The position numbers and the translations under genes were made by a program. The notes below the pieces were generated by a model, which was given only the letters and a program-made list of their open reading frames with translations, did not search any database and had not been told where the DNA came from. From Bin87 sp963666415 (lineage in GTDB: Bacteria; Chloroflexota; Dehalococcoidia; Lucifugimonadales; UBA3495), in NCBI GenBank assembly GCA_963666415.2, contig CAXXPD010000003.1:3968001-4032000 (forward strand): DNA of 64,000 nt, in the 5' to 3' direction. Positions 44,388-53,857 of the stretch are shown one piece after another. Every line of letters starts with the position of its first letter. Within the stretch, counting starts at the first letter, position 1.

Positions 44388-45122
44388 TTAGCCTCTGAGG
44401 TGCTGGCCGTAGAACTGTAGCACCCGATGCCACATATCCTGGGCCTGGGCCGCGCGGTAGCTGGGGCGGTAGTCGGCGAAGAAAGCATGTCCTGCGTTGT
44501 TGTACATCACCCACTCGTAGGTCTTCCCGTGCTGTTCCAGCAGAGCTTTCATCTGCTCCGCTTGCTCCGGCGTGGGGTTCTCGTCCTCTACACCAAATAA
44601 CGCCAGCAATGCGCAGGACAAGTTGGGCACCATGTCCATCGGCTGCACCGGCCGCAAGTCGGTGGATTCGTGGACGATGTGGCCGCCGGCCGAGTCCACC
44701 GCCGCGTTGATGTTGCTGCTCAAACAGGCCATCATCAGGGTGTAGCGTCCGCCAGAGCAAAAGCCGATGATGCCCACCCTGCCGTTGCTATGCGCCTGGG
44801 ACTTCAGATACAGGGCCGCCCCTTCCAGGTCGTCCATCGCCCGGGAGTCGGGAGAGGCGAACAGCGTGGCCAGCACGTTTTCCGGCTCCGGCGTGCCTTC
44901 CCGCGTATACAGGTCCGGCGCAATGGCCAGGTAGCCCTGCCCGGCGAAACGCACGGCAATGTCTTTGTGGTGGTCCATCAACCCCATGCCTTCCATGGTT
45001 ACGATTACGCCGGGGTACGACCCGGCCTCGGCGGGTCGGCTGTAAAAGGCATCGATCATCGTGCCGTCACGGCTGACGTACTGGATTGTTCCGGTCTCTA
45101 ACTCTTGGCCAACGAGTACCAT
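44388..45122 (-). CDS. Dienelactone hydrolase-family protein
   Basis: The ~244-residue alpha/beta hydrolase shows the dienelactone hydrolase triad: nucleophilic Cys in IIGFCSGGRY, Asp in LFGVEDENPT and His in NNAGHAFFADY. In the family it opens dienelactones and related cyclic esters. Start MVLVGQELE has GGAGG six bases upstream. It is on the minus strand next to amidohydrolase paralogue 2, in keeping with lactone or ester breakdown. No signal peptide, so cytoplasmic. Confidence 0.9.
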   Translation of the reverse strand: MVLVGQELETGTIQYVSRDGTMIDAFYSRPAEAGSYPGVIVTMEGMGLMDHHKDIAVRFAGQGYLAIAPDLYTREGTPEPENVLATLFASPDSRAMDDLEGAALYLKSQAHSNGRVGIIGFCSGGRYTLMMACLSSNINAAVDSAGGHIVHESTDLRPVQPMDMVPNLSCALLALFGVEDENPTPEQAEQMKALLEQHGKTYEWVMYNNAGHAFFADYRPSYRAAQAQDMWHRVLQFYGQHLRG

Positions 45123-45281
45123 CATGTACCTCCAGGGGGTCAATCAGAGTTGGAATCACACGGCGATATGGTAACAGCGACCGGTTCTCCGGGTCGAGGT
45201 GCCGCGCCCGGTCGCGCACTACCCGCGTTCCTTCGGGTTCCCCGACCCGGGGCGCTCCCGGACCGTGGCAGATTGCGGGGA

Positions 45282-46298
45282 TCAATCACTGATGTTGTAG
45301 ACCCGGGCCGCGGTGTCGTGGAACAGGGCAGCACGTTCAGCTGCCGAATAGCCGCTGGAAAGCCGTTTGAAGGCGTTATACAGCACATTGTACGAATAAG
45401 ACGGCTTGTCCACCGGGAAGTTGCTCTCAAACATGCACCTGTCCGGCCCGAACTGCTCGATGCAGTGCTGCATGAGCGGGCCCAGCGTGCCGGCCAGCTC
45501 CTCAGAACCGATGGGAACGTCCCGGTCGTGCCAGTAATATCCATAGCGCAACTGTCCTACCCCACCCAGCTTCATTACGATGTTGGGGCACTGGGCCGCT
45601 TCTTCCACTCCACGCCGCCAGGCCGGCAGAACTTCGTCGTCCCGGTTGGCATAGGGGCCCACCCGCACCAGGCCGCCGATGTGGTTCAGGACGATGGTTA
45701 GGTCAGGCACCGCCCGGGCGAATTCCGCCAGTTCGGACAGCTGATGGAAATAGAGGGAGTTCTCCAGCAGCAACCCCATGCCGGCCAGAACCTTGGCTCC
45801 CGCCCGGTAGCCGTCGGTGGACAGGGCTCCGCGAATATCCCGGTTGGCCAACTCCGGACTCTCGTCCCAGCCGGTGGCGTGCCGGACGCCGCGAAAGCGC
45901 GTTGGGCTGGCGGCTTGCATTGCTTCCAGCACCGGGCGCACCGCCTCACCCAACTTCAGGTCGGCGTACCCCACAATGGCGGCGGCGGCTTTGGTGGGCC
46001 CGAGGCTACCGCTGGCGCTTTCCGCCGCGATGGTCTCGATATACTCCACCTCGCCCACTGGCCTCATCTCTTCGGGGCCGCTCTGCCGGTATTCGCACCG
46101 CACCTCGATGAAGACCGTCGAGCGCACATTGTGGCCGCTGTTAACGTCTGCAGTCAGCTCCGGAAGCAGGTATCGCTGGTAGGCAGCAGGCTCCGGACGG
46201 GCGACCCAAAAATGGTGGTGGGGATCACAAATCGGGATTTCCGGCTCCAGGGTTGCTTCGGTGGTTAGGGCCAACCAGTCTTCGCCTCTCAGAACCAT
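45282..46298 (-). CDS. Amidohydrolase (PDC-lactonase-like), paralogue 2
   Basis: The 338-residue protein has the same blocks as paralogue 1: IPICDPHHHFW, RFRGVRHATGW, LNHIGG and MFESNFPVDK. The two are similar across their whole length, including the start (DWLALT) and the end (LFHDTAARVYNISD). GGAGG precedes the ATG. It probably acts on a related substrate. Between the two paralogues lie an MFS transporter and a dienelactone hydrolase gene, suggesting a duplicated catabolic module. Confidence 0.85.
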   Translation of the reverse strand: MVLRGEDWLALTTEATLEPEIPICDPHHHFWVARPEPAAYQRYLLPELTADVNSGHNVRSTVFIEVRCEYRQSGPEEMRPVGEVEYIETIAAESASGSLGPTKAAAAIVGYADLKLGEAVRPVLEAMQAASPTRFRGVRHATGWDESPELANRDIRGALSTDGYRAGAKVLAGMGLLLENSLYFHQLSELAEFARAVPDLTIVLNHIGGLVRVGPYANRDDEVLPAWRRGVEEAAQCPNIVMKLGGVGQLRYGYYWHDRDVPIGSEELAGTLGPLMQHCIEQFGPDRCMFESNFPVDKPSYSYNVLYNAFKRLSSGYSAAERAALFHDTAARVYNISD

Positions 46299-46415
46299 GG
46301 CGTCCTCCTGGGGAGTGTTGGGTTGTCAGATACTACCACGGCAATTTTAACGCCGGCCGATCGGCGGCCGGCCATTGCCGACCTGGCCGGGTCAGCTGAT
46401 TGCATGGTGTGTGGC

Positions 46416-47451
46416 TCACAATCCGACCACCCTCACCCGGTGATTGTGAGTGTCGGCAATAAACAGGTCGCCGTCCGCGTTGATGCCGCACCCATGGGGA
46501 TGGACTAACCCGGCATCTACGGCCGGGCCACCGTCGCCGCCGCCACCTTCCCGGCCGCCGGCAATGGTGGTTACGACGCCGGTCCGGGCGTCAATCCGCC
46601 TCACGGCGCAGTTATCCGAATCAACCACGATGATGTTGTCATTCAGGTCGCAGCGCATCGCCTTGGGCGCTCCCCAGGTGGCGGACAACGCCGGGCCGCC
46701 GTCGCCGGAGTAGCCGTACACGGAATCGGCGCCGGCAATCGTGGTCAACGTTCCATCGGGGGATATCTTGCGAACCCCGTTGCCTTCCCTTTCGCAAACG
46801 TACACATTCCCCAGGCTATCCCATGCAAACTGCTCTCGGACCCATCAGGCTGGCTTCGGTGGCCGGCTTCCCCTCTCCGGCACGGGACAATTCTCCGGTG
46901 CCGGCAAATGTGGTTATGATCCCGGTAGACAGGTCAACCCGGCGAATACGTTGATCCTGTATGTCGGCGATGAGCAGGCCGCCCTGTCCGTCCAGGTACA
47001 CGTCGTTGGGTTCCCGCATCATGGCTGCGTTGCCGGGCCCGCCTTCCCCGCTGTACCCGAATTCGCCGGTGCCGGCCACGGTTGAGATGATGCCCGTGCG
47101 ACCGTCTATTTTCCGCACCGCCGGGTCAAACCGCTGCGAGAAATACATATCGCCGTCGACGTCGATGGCCAACCCGTATGGTTGATTGATGACGGCGTCC
47201 ACAGCGGGGCCGCCATCACCGGCGTATCCCTGCTCCCCCGTGCCGGCGATCAGCGTGATTACACCGGTCTCAGCATCCATGCGGCGGATTCTGTGATGGC
47301 GCCCCATGCACACGATCATGTTCCCCTGGGGATCAAACTCACAGGCATACGGAGTTTGACACGCGGCGGCTAACGCCGGCCCGCCGTCTCCCTCCCAACC
47401 TTCAGATCCATTCCCCAATATGGTCTGGATGATGCCTTTCTCAGCCGGCAT
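46416..47451 (-). pseudogene. NHL-repeat protein, frameshifted
   Basis: The first ~210 residues hold four NHL-type beta-propeller blades with the recurring G-(D/E)-G-G-P-A motif (GWEGDGGPALAAACQTPY, GYAGDGGPAVDAVINQPYG). The frame stops near 46815. A one-base shift restores the sequence as DSLGNVYVCEREGNGVRKIS, then two more blades ending FIADTHNHRVRVV. So the gene encodes a six-blade propeller split by a single-nucleotide indel. GGGAGGTG precedes the start MPAEKGIIQ. No signal peptide was seen. Function unknown; related propellers bind ligands or act as lyases. Confidence 0.8.
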
Positions 47452-47703
47452 GGGTACACCTCCCGTAGTCACGAAATAACCTGATCTGTTTTTCAGGAAA
47501 CCATTGTATATCGAGCATCTGTATATCGGGCATTGAGAAAAACCGAACCGGCGCTCGCCCACAGACAACGTGATACCATCGGCCAGGCTCTCGAGACCCG
47601 CGCCCAAACCGGCGGGCGGCCAGCGACGTCCCTCACCACTGTGTTGCACTTACCTGGGCGGGTTACAATTGGCGGCGTAGTTGGCGCCATTTTAGTTTCA
47701 ACT

Positions 47704-47733
47704 TGAACATTGAACATAGGAACATCGAACATT
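47704..47733. repeat. Short GAACAT direct repeats
   Basis: GAACATTGAACAT is followed by AGGAACATCGAACATTGAAG, just before the RidA ribosome binding site. Similar TATATCG(A/G)GCAT repeats lie ~200 nt to the left. Function unknown. Confidence 0.5.
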
Positions 47734-47747
47734 GAAGGAGCGTTTTC

Positions 47748-48218
47748 ATGCCCGAGATAGAGAACAAACTGAAAGAATTAGGCTACGAGCTGCCCCCACC
47801 CCGGCGGCCTGGGGCCGGCAACATCATCCCCGCGGTGCGAACCGGAAACCTGGTGTTCCTTTCGGGCACCGGCCCTGGACTGCCTGAGGGCGGTTTGCTG
47901 CACGTCGGCAAGCTGGGCTCGGCAGTAACCGTCGACCAGGGTTACGACTGCGCCCGACAGACCATGTTGAACCTGCTCACCAACCTGAAGGGAGAGATTG
48001 GCGACCTGGACAACGTGAAGCGGATCGTCAAGCTGTTGTGCATGGTCAACTCCGAACCCGATTTCGGCGATATGCCCCTGGTCGCCAACGGCGCCTCGGA
48101 TCTGTTGATCAGCCTCTTTGGGGACCAGGGACGCCACGCCCGGTCCGCCGTTGGCATGGCAACTCTGCCCGGAGGAATGCCGATAGAGATCGAGATGATC
48201 GTCGAGGTTGCAGACTAG
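47748..48218 (+). CDS. RidA / YjgF-family protein
   Basis: The 156-residue protein belongs to the Rid family, which hydrolyses reactive enamine/imine intermediates. Family blocks are AVRTGNLVFLSGTGP near the N-terminus, QGYDCARQTMLNLLTNL in the middle, and RHARSAVGMATLPGGMPIEIE at the end, with the Arg that contacts the carboxylate. AAGGAGCG lies ahead of the ATG. It is somewhat longer than archetypal RidA (~130) and fits the YjgF/Rid7-like group. It stands alone. Confidence 0.9.
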   Translation: MPEIENKLKELGYELPPPRRPGAGNIIPAVRTGNLVFLSGTGPGLPEGGLLHVGKLGSAVTVDQGYDCARQTMLNLLTNLKGEIGDLDNVKRIVKLLCMVNSEPDFGDMPLVANGASDLLISLFGDQGRHARSAVGMATLPGGMPIEIEMIVEVAD

Positions 48219-48385
48219 GAACGCGGCGCATCGCGAGTGCGCCGGGTAATGAATTCAGCCCTGGCCCGGCGCGCTCGAAGCAATATTCATGCAGCGTTCT
48301 TTTGGTTTGCGGCCGGCCAACCTCCGCCGTCTCGATGCCCGATGTCATACCGCAACCGCACAGGGTCTTTCGATTGTCCTTAAAT

Positions 48386-48415
48386 GTCATTGCGAGCGCA
48401 GCGTGGCAATCTCGT
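48386..48415. repeat. 107-bp palindromic repeat, copy 6 (left arm only)
   Basis: GTCATTGCGAGCGCAGCGTG and the following GCAATCTCG match the left arm; the right half is missing. Confidence 0.75.
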
Positions 48416-48603
48416 AGCCATATCGACCAACGCTGTCGCCACCTTACCCTTGACCGTTACGTTCCGATAATCGAAAGGCCCTGGCAACCGCAGCAGCTCG
48501 ATGGACACCACGAGGCATCCCTTGCTATGATGAATACCCCTCAGACGCCCGGCTAGTCCGATCGCCTTCACCGCACCAAATGCCGCCGCAACATACTGGC
48601 AAC

Positions 48604-49266
48604 ATGCCCCGCCATGCGTTGCTCACGGCTTTGGCAATCTTGATGGTGGCGCTGGTCGCGGCGTTGTTAGGTTGTTCGCCATCCTCGCAACCCGTTGGCT
48701 GGCAGGCAGACTATTCGCTGCCCACTCCGCTCCCATCTCGTGGAGATATTACTGAGCCCGCAACAGCAACGGTCACACCGCCCACGTACACCCCCAGGCC
48801 CACCTACACTCCCCGGCCGGTCCCGACCGAGGCTGTAGCCGAGGAACGCCAGGCCGGCCCGCTATTCCAGGCCGTGCTGCTCGATGGCAACAAATTTGAC
48901 CTGGCCGACACGTTGGGCACACCCACGTTGCTGACATTCTGGGCACCCTGGTGACCCCACTGCCAGCGGGAGTTGCCCGCTGTCCAAGAGCTTTACGCCA
49001 CACAGTTGCAGGCAGCCGGTGTGGACGTATTGGGTGTCTCCCAGTTCAACACCACGGAGTCGGAAACGGTGGCCTTCGTAGACCTGGTTGGGTTGTCATT
49101 CCCAAACATCTACGATGCTAACGCTCAACTGGCTACGGCATATGGCGTCAGCGGTGTTCCCACTTACGTATTTCTGGACAAACAGGGCAGAGTCGCCCAC
49201 ACCAGTTCAGGCGCTCGCGGAGTATTCCTCATCCAGTCCTTGCTGGGCAGCCTGCAGCAAGAGTAA
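48604..49266 (+). CDS. TlpA-like lipoprotein, candidate selenoprotein (UGA at 48952)
   Basis: The frame gives a lipoprotein signal (LLTALAILMVALVAALLGC, lipobox LLGC at residues 21-24), a Pro/Thr linker (TPPTYTPRPTYTPRP) and a thioredoxin fold of the TlpA/AhpC-TSA type. Where the first cysteine of the C-x-x-C redox motif belongs (WAPWCPPC in relatives), the sequence reads WAPW-TGA-PHC and continues in frame with QRELPAVQELYATQ and the cis-Pro region GVSGVPTYVFLDKQG. A 7-bp hairpin lies 16 nt after the TGA. Decoding as selenocysteine would give a U-P-H-C redox site outside the membrane. A simple nonsense mutation of a Cys codon is the alternative. Neither candidate start has a strong ribosome binding site. 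Confidence 0.65.
48964..48982 (+). promoter_or_regulatory. SECIS-like hairpin downstream of the in-frame UGA
   Basis: CAGCGGG and its exact complement CCCGCTG enclose the loop AGTTG. The loop begins 16 nt after the TGA and has G as its second base. Bacterial SECIS elements are described as a hairpin with a small apical loop at 16-37 nt from the UGA with a G in the first two loop positions; this fits at the lower limit. Confidence 0.5.
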
Positions 49267-49380
49267 CGATGGCGTCGAGGAGACGTGCCTGCGGCAACAA
49301 CGTCGCATCTGGGGTGCGCGGATCTACACTTCGTCGCGGAGTCAAAAAATTGCGCCTGCAGCCTAATGCGTACCCACTCT

Positions 49381-49487
49381 GTCATTGCGAGCGTAGCGCG
49401 GCTATCTCGTCGCCATAGCAACGGCGGTTCGCCAACCCGTGCTCAAACTCATCGAGATTGCCACGTCGCTGTGCTCCTCGCAATGAC
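49381..49487. repeat. 107-bp palindromic repeat, copy 7
   Basis: Begins GTCATTGCGAGCGTAGCGCG and ends CTCGCAATGAC; it is the last copy, just left of the IS1380 insertion. Confidence 0.85.
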
Positions 49488-49524
49488 AGATTAAATAGGG
49501 CAAGCGTGACCGACAGCAGCCTAA

Positions 49525-51238
49525 CCCCGAATCCACCGACGGGATGTAGCGGTGGCGAGCAGACAGTGTATGCGGGACACGGGAAAGCCGCGGTGAGGCT
49601 TGGACCCCAATGAAACGAACTGGGCGAGGGATGTTGCAGCCGCGCGATGGGGATGACGACGGCCAAATGGGGCGGCGGAGGGCGAGATCGTCAGGGCAGA
49701 CGGTAGCAGGAGGCACTCAGAGCAGGGCCTGGCGCGGGTCGGCGAGGCGTTTGAGTAGCCTGGGGGACGGGTCAGACCCCGTGGGCGGCGTCAGGAAGGA
49801 AGTGGCAGGGCGCGCAGTCGGGCCAGGGCGCTACTGAACTGGTTTTGCCAGGGCCAGCTGTGGGGCAGGTGCAGGGTGAGGCGGCGCGCCTTGCGGGTGA
49901 GCCGTCCGGCGAGAGAGAGGAAGCGTCGTCGGAGGGTCTTGGTGGTCAGCACCGGCTCGCCCAGGCCGATGCGCGTTGTCCAGCGGGCCAGGTTTGTGGG
50001 CCATGACCTGTACGGCCAGCCAGGCGGCGTTGGCGGGGAAGCGCCCCGAGGGGAGATGATTGAGCCCCACGCCGTACTTCAGGTCGCGGATGGCATTCTC
50101 GATCTCGGCGTGGCGGCGATGGTCGGCCTCGAGATCCAGGGTGTCGCCCTCACGGTCGGTGATGAAGGCGTGGTAGCTGTAGGCGGCGAAGAGGGCCATT
50201 TGGGACCCGGGCGTGGGCTTGACACGGCGGACGATGAGCCGCACCGGCACAGCGTCGGGCTCCCCCTGGAAAGGAGTGTATTCAGTCTCGGCCACATCGG
50301 CGGCGCCCTCCATCCAGTAGGGAATCGGCGTCCAGTCCCCCTCGGGTATGGCCTCGATGAGGTTGCGCAGGCCTTGGTGCTGGCGGACGGTGATGGAGAA
50401 ACGGACCTTCATCTTTCGGCAGGCGGCGACGCTGGCATGGGTGTAGAAGCCGCTGTCGGCCCGCATGGTGAGTGGTCCGGTGGCTCCGGCATGGCGCACC
50501 CGGCCCACCGTCTCCCGCAGGAAGTGGGCGGCGCCTCGGGCCGTGTTGGCGCGGCCCTCACGCAGCCGTGCCATCAGCACGTCGCCGATGCCCGCGGCCA
50601 CGGCGAGGATCGGGTGATAGCCTCGCTGGCCGGTGTACCCATGGTGGCGAGCTCCCTCCTTGCACAGCCCGTAGGTCTCGCAGAGGGTGGAGTCCAGGTC
50701 GATGGTCAACGGACCGTCGCCGGGTCCGGCCCCTGCGGCCCACGCCCGGGCCAGCAACTCCCGGCTCACCCGGTCCAGTTGCCGCGCGTGGCCCCACCGG
50801 AAACTCCGCAGGAAGATCCCCAGGGTGGATGGCGCCTTGACCACACACCCCAGCACCCGCGCCGTCCCGCCCGCCCGCAGCGCATCGGCGTCGTCAATGC
50901 AGTCGCCGCCCGCCAGCGCCGACGCCACCAGGGTCAGCATCTGGTCGCCAGCGTTGGCTCGTCCGGGCGCATCCCCCAGGTCAACGTGGCAGTCCACCAG
51001 TTCACCCAGGCCCAGGTGGTGGGCCAGGGTGACCGGCAGCAGCAGCCCCGCATTGGCCACCAGGCGGTGATCATCAAAGGCAACGTGGATGCGGTCGGGG
51101 TGCTCAAGTGGTAGCATCTTCTGGGTGCTCCTCGTTTCGGGTCGGTTTTCTGTTTCAAAAACCATTATCCCCGAACACGGGAGCACTTTCTTACCCCTTC
51201 AGTACGCCGACACCGTCATATCTTCGGTGGATTGGGGC
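49525..51238 (-). mobile_element. IS1380-type element, copy 2
   Basis: Inverted ends CCCCGAATCCACCGA and TCGGTGGATTGGGG, with the 4-bp target duplication CTAA on both sides (49521-49524 and 51239-51242 region). About 1.7 kb. It marks the start of the IS-rich right part. Confidence 0.9.
49791..51165 (-). pseudogene. IS1380-family transposase, frameshifted
   Basis: Closely matches the intact copy at 25548-26921, with LTIDLDSTLCETYG, LTMRADSGFYTH and HRRHAEIENAIRDLKYG. Near position 49985 the codons for MAHNLARW read CACAAACCTGGCC in place of CACAACCTGGCC. One extra A shifts the frame and replaces the last ~75 residues with unrelated Pro/His-rich sequence. All catalytic residues lie before the shift, but the conserved C-terminus is lost, so activity is doubtful. 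The intact copy could mobilise it in trans. Confidence 0.85.
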
Positions 51239-51365
51239 TAACGAGTGGGCCCGGTGGCAGGTCTCGCATAGAATCCCGCTGGCCACAGCTGCAACAGGAT
51301 AAGCCATGTTTCGCAGCTTGGCCTTTTTTGCCGCTAAATCCAGACCGTGCCAAGGAGAACTGAAT

Positions 51366-51500
51366 ATGTCTTTGCGGAATATAAACTTCGCCCAGTTCGT
51401 CGCTGGTGATCTGGCTTCGGCCTTATTACAACGATGCGCCTGCCTGGGTTCCTATTGGGGAATTGAAGGGATGTCGAAGGCTGAAGTAGTCAAGGACTAG
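51366..51500 (+). CDS. Small ORF, possibly a gene remnant
   Basis: AAGGAG nine bases ahead of the ATG supports translation. The 44-residue product (MSLRNINFAQFVAGDLASAL...) has no family I recognise. It lies between two insertion sequences and may be the start of a truncated gene. Confidence 0.3.
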   Translation: MSLRNINFAQFVAGDLASALLQRCACLGSYWGIEGMSKAEVVKD

Positions 51501-51676
51501 AGCCCGGGTGTGAAGCCTATTTTGGTCATTGGGAGCGGTGCAGACTGGGCTCCGGTTCCAAGGTAGAAGGTGGCCGGCCGACCTCACCAATTGGTTTACA
51601 CCTGACCGAGGTGTCTTGGCTGCGCGGAGGAGGAGACCTCGCTCAGCCAGCATGGTGGCGACCGGCCGCCTTCTGC

Positions 51677-52818
51677 CTAAACTGAAGCCAAGGTGAAATC
51701 TGCAATTGCAGGGTGCTGCAAGTCGGTTTGGTTGCTGGCCATTAATTCTTCCACTTGTGCTTGCAGCACGGTTCGGCAGCGGCGCTTGACTTCCTCCCGA
51801 CGGGTGGACAGACGGGCGAAGAAGTCGCCCACTTTCTCCTGCACTGCGGTACGAGTGCCCAGGCAGAGATTGGCGGTCGCCTCCTGGCGCACCCAGCCCC
51901 AGATGGCCTCATCGGCGTTGAAGTCTGGGCTGTAGCTGGGCAGGTTAACCAAGCACAGGTTCAAGTCGGGCGTGGCCAAGTAAGCCCGCAGTGCATCGCC
52001 ACGATGGGCTGGTGAATTGTCCCAAATCACGGTCAGCGGTTCGTAATGCCGCGCCTTCAGTTGTCGCAGGAAGGCGGCCGAGGTGGCGGAGTTGCTGTTG
52101 CCCTCCAGTTCCATCACCTCCACCTCGCCAGTCTCCAGACACACCGCCGAGTAGTAGCTGGCCTTCTCGCCCCGGCGCGGACTGGTGGAGTCCACCAGGG
52201 CCGGTTCCCCCTTCAGCACCCACTTGCCCCGCAGATCCGCATCTGCCCGAAAGTGGGCCTCGTCAGCGAAGAATATCTTGACTCCCGTCCGTCGGGCCGC
52301 CGCCGTCAGCGCAGCATACTCCGACACAAAGGCTTCCCGCCGTACCGGGTCCGCCTTGACCAACCGCTTCTTGGGCCGTTTCAGCACAAACCCCAACCGA
52401 TGCAGGTAGTTCAGGCAACTGCTCCGGCACAGCGACAACCCGAACCGTTCCTCTACAAACCGGCGCACCACCTTCCAGTTCCAGTTGGATAGGTCGATGC
52501 CGCCTTGCGACGGTGCCCCCTGCACCGCCCTCTTCAACTCGGCTTGCTGCTCCTCGTTCAGCGCGGGGGGGAACCTCCCGACTGCTCAAAAGCCAGCGCC
52601 GCCGGACCGCGCTCCGCGAACGCCGTGGCCCATTGGCCAATGGTATGGGCATCCCGTTCCAGCGCATGGGCTACTGCCGCCGCCGTCCAATCTTGCGCCA
52701 GCAGCCATAGCGCGTGCCACCTTTCCCGCTCCCGGGGCGTCGGCGCCCGGTACATTCGCCGCCGCACCTCAGCCTCGTCCATGCCCCACCGCTCCAGCAG
52801 CGCCCCCATCTCCTCCAT
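51677..52818 (-). pseudogene. IS630-family transposase in two frames (C7 run)
   Basis: The first frame carries the helix-turn-helix domain (RERERWHALWLLAQDWTAAA, GQWATAFAERG) and runs out at a run of seven C (minus strand, 52565-52571). The second frame continues ALNEEQQAELKRAVQ and contains the DDE catalytic domain: FFADEAHFRAD, VIWDNSPAHRGD and SPDFNADEAIWGW. A one-base slip at the C run joins them. This may be programmed frameshifting, as used by some insertion sequences, or an inactivating indel. Confidence 0.8.
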
Positions 52819-52919
52819 GCCCACAGCAACCCCCACTCGGACTTCTCGGTCCTTTCCGGCCCTTCTCAACCGCTCCTATCCTACCCCGAACCCATGGAGG
52901 TTTCACCCTGGCTTCGGTT
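51680..52919 (-). mobile_element. IS630-type element
   Basis: Inverted ends AACTGAAGCCAAGGTGAAA (left) and, inward from the right, AACCGAAGCCAGGGTGAAA, each flanked by TA, the known IS630/Tc1 target duplication. 1240 bp. Confidence 0.9.
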
Positions 52920-52984
52920 TAGTACTACAGCCGCACACCAAACACTAACTCGCTACTCTTAGCCTCGATCCATCACTGGATTTA

Positions 52985-53008
52985 GCTTTGCTCACTTAAG
53001 AGCAAAGC
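52985..53008. repeat. 9-bp hairpin between IS630 and ISNCY
   Basis: GCTTTGCTC and its complement with a 6-nt loop. No T-run. The 53009-53139 stretch beside it shows no gene. Confidence 0.5.
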
Positions 53009-53203
53009 CAGTACGCCATAGCTGGACATTGCGATTTTCAATACCGCCCGACCCTCTGGGCGGTCATGTGCGACTGTAGTACTAGCCGCACCCGAGACGG
53101 TGTTATTTGTAAAACGCCAAGAACTATGTACCAGTGATCCGCGAAATCTGTTGTTGTCCAGCGAATATGTCCCCTTTTTTGAAAAGCGAAATTGTCACCA
53201 CGG

Positions 53204-53806
53204 TTAGCCTGCGGAGATCTGTGACGCGACCGGGGCCTCGGCCTTGGCCCGCTCCTTGGCGCTGAGCAGTTTGGTGGGGGGACGCTCTGCTTGGGCATAT
53301 TTTCTGGCGGCCACCCGTGACATCCCCAGCTCTCGGGCAATGGCCCGCAGGGAGAGTCCCCGACTTTTGGCCTGCTGTACCGCCACCCAGCGGGCCTGCT
53401 GGGTGGAAGTAGGCTTGCGGTGCAACTGGTGGCGAAGGGGTTTCACCTTGCCGGCTACGCTCTTGGCCTTGGCCCGCTTCTCCACCGAGGACTCCAGTTC
53501 CGCCAGGAGCTTCCGCTGTTCACGATCAAGGTGGCTGCTGGCGAGGCCATCAGTGGCCTTCGGTCCCTCCGACGTGGGGGAGCGGCCGGTACCTTCTCCC
53601 CACAGGGCTGAGGCGGGCGGTTCCCCCTCTTGGATTCGACGGTTTCTCCCTGGTACCGGATCAACAGCTCCCCGTCGGCCCGCTCCAAGACCTCCACCTG
53701 GAGTCCGGCATAGCTGGGCCGCTCCGTTCCTGGCAGCAGTTGCAGCGCCCGCCACTGGTAGTGGACCGCGTTGTCCCGGGCCACCTTGCGGGTGTGCTTG
53801 ATGGTG
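53204..53806 (-). pseudogene. ISNCY transposase, C-terminal part
   Basis: After the IS256 insertion the frame resumes IKHTRKVARDNAVHYQWRAL and LLPGTERPSYAGLQVEVLERA, the expected small C-terminal barrel. It then changes frame. A later minus-strand frame ends in a helix-turn-helix-like stretch (SLRAIARELGMSRVAARKYA). The joined sequence reads VTIKHTRKV across the IS256 target site, which proves it belongs to the 57.6-58.6 kb fragment. Confidence 0.75.
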
Positions 53807-53857
53807 GGTAGTGTCCCGTCAAGTAGTGTAAAAGCGCGTCATCCCTTTTGATGTTGA

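Noticed and set aside
52505..52948. Plus-strand frames over IS630
   Set aside because: They are antisense to the DDE transposase, which has clear catalytic blocks and matching element ends.
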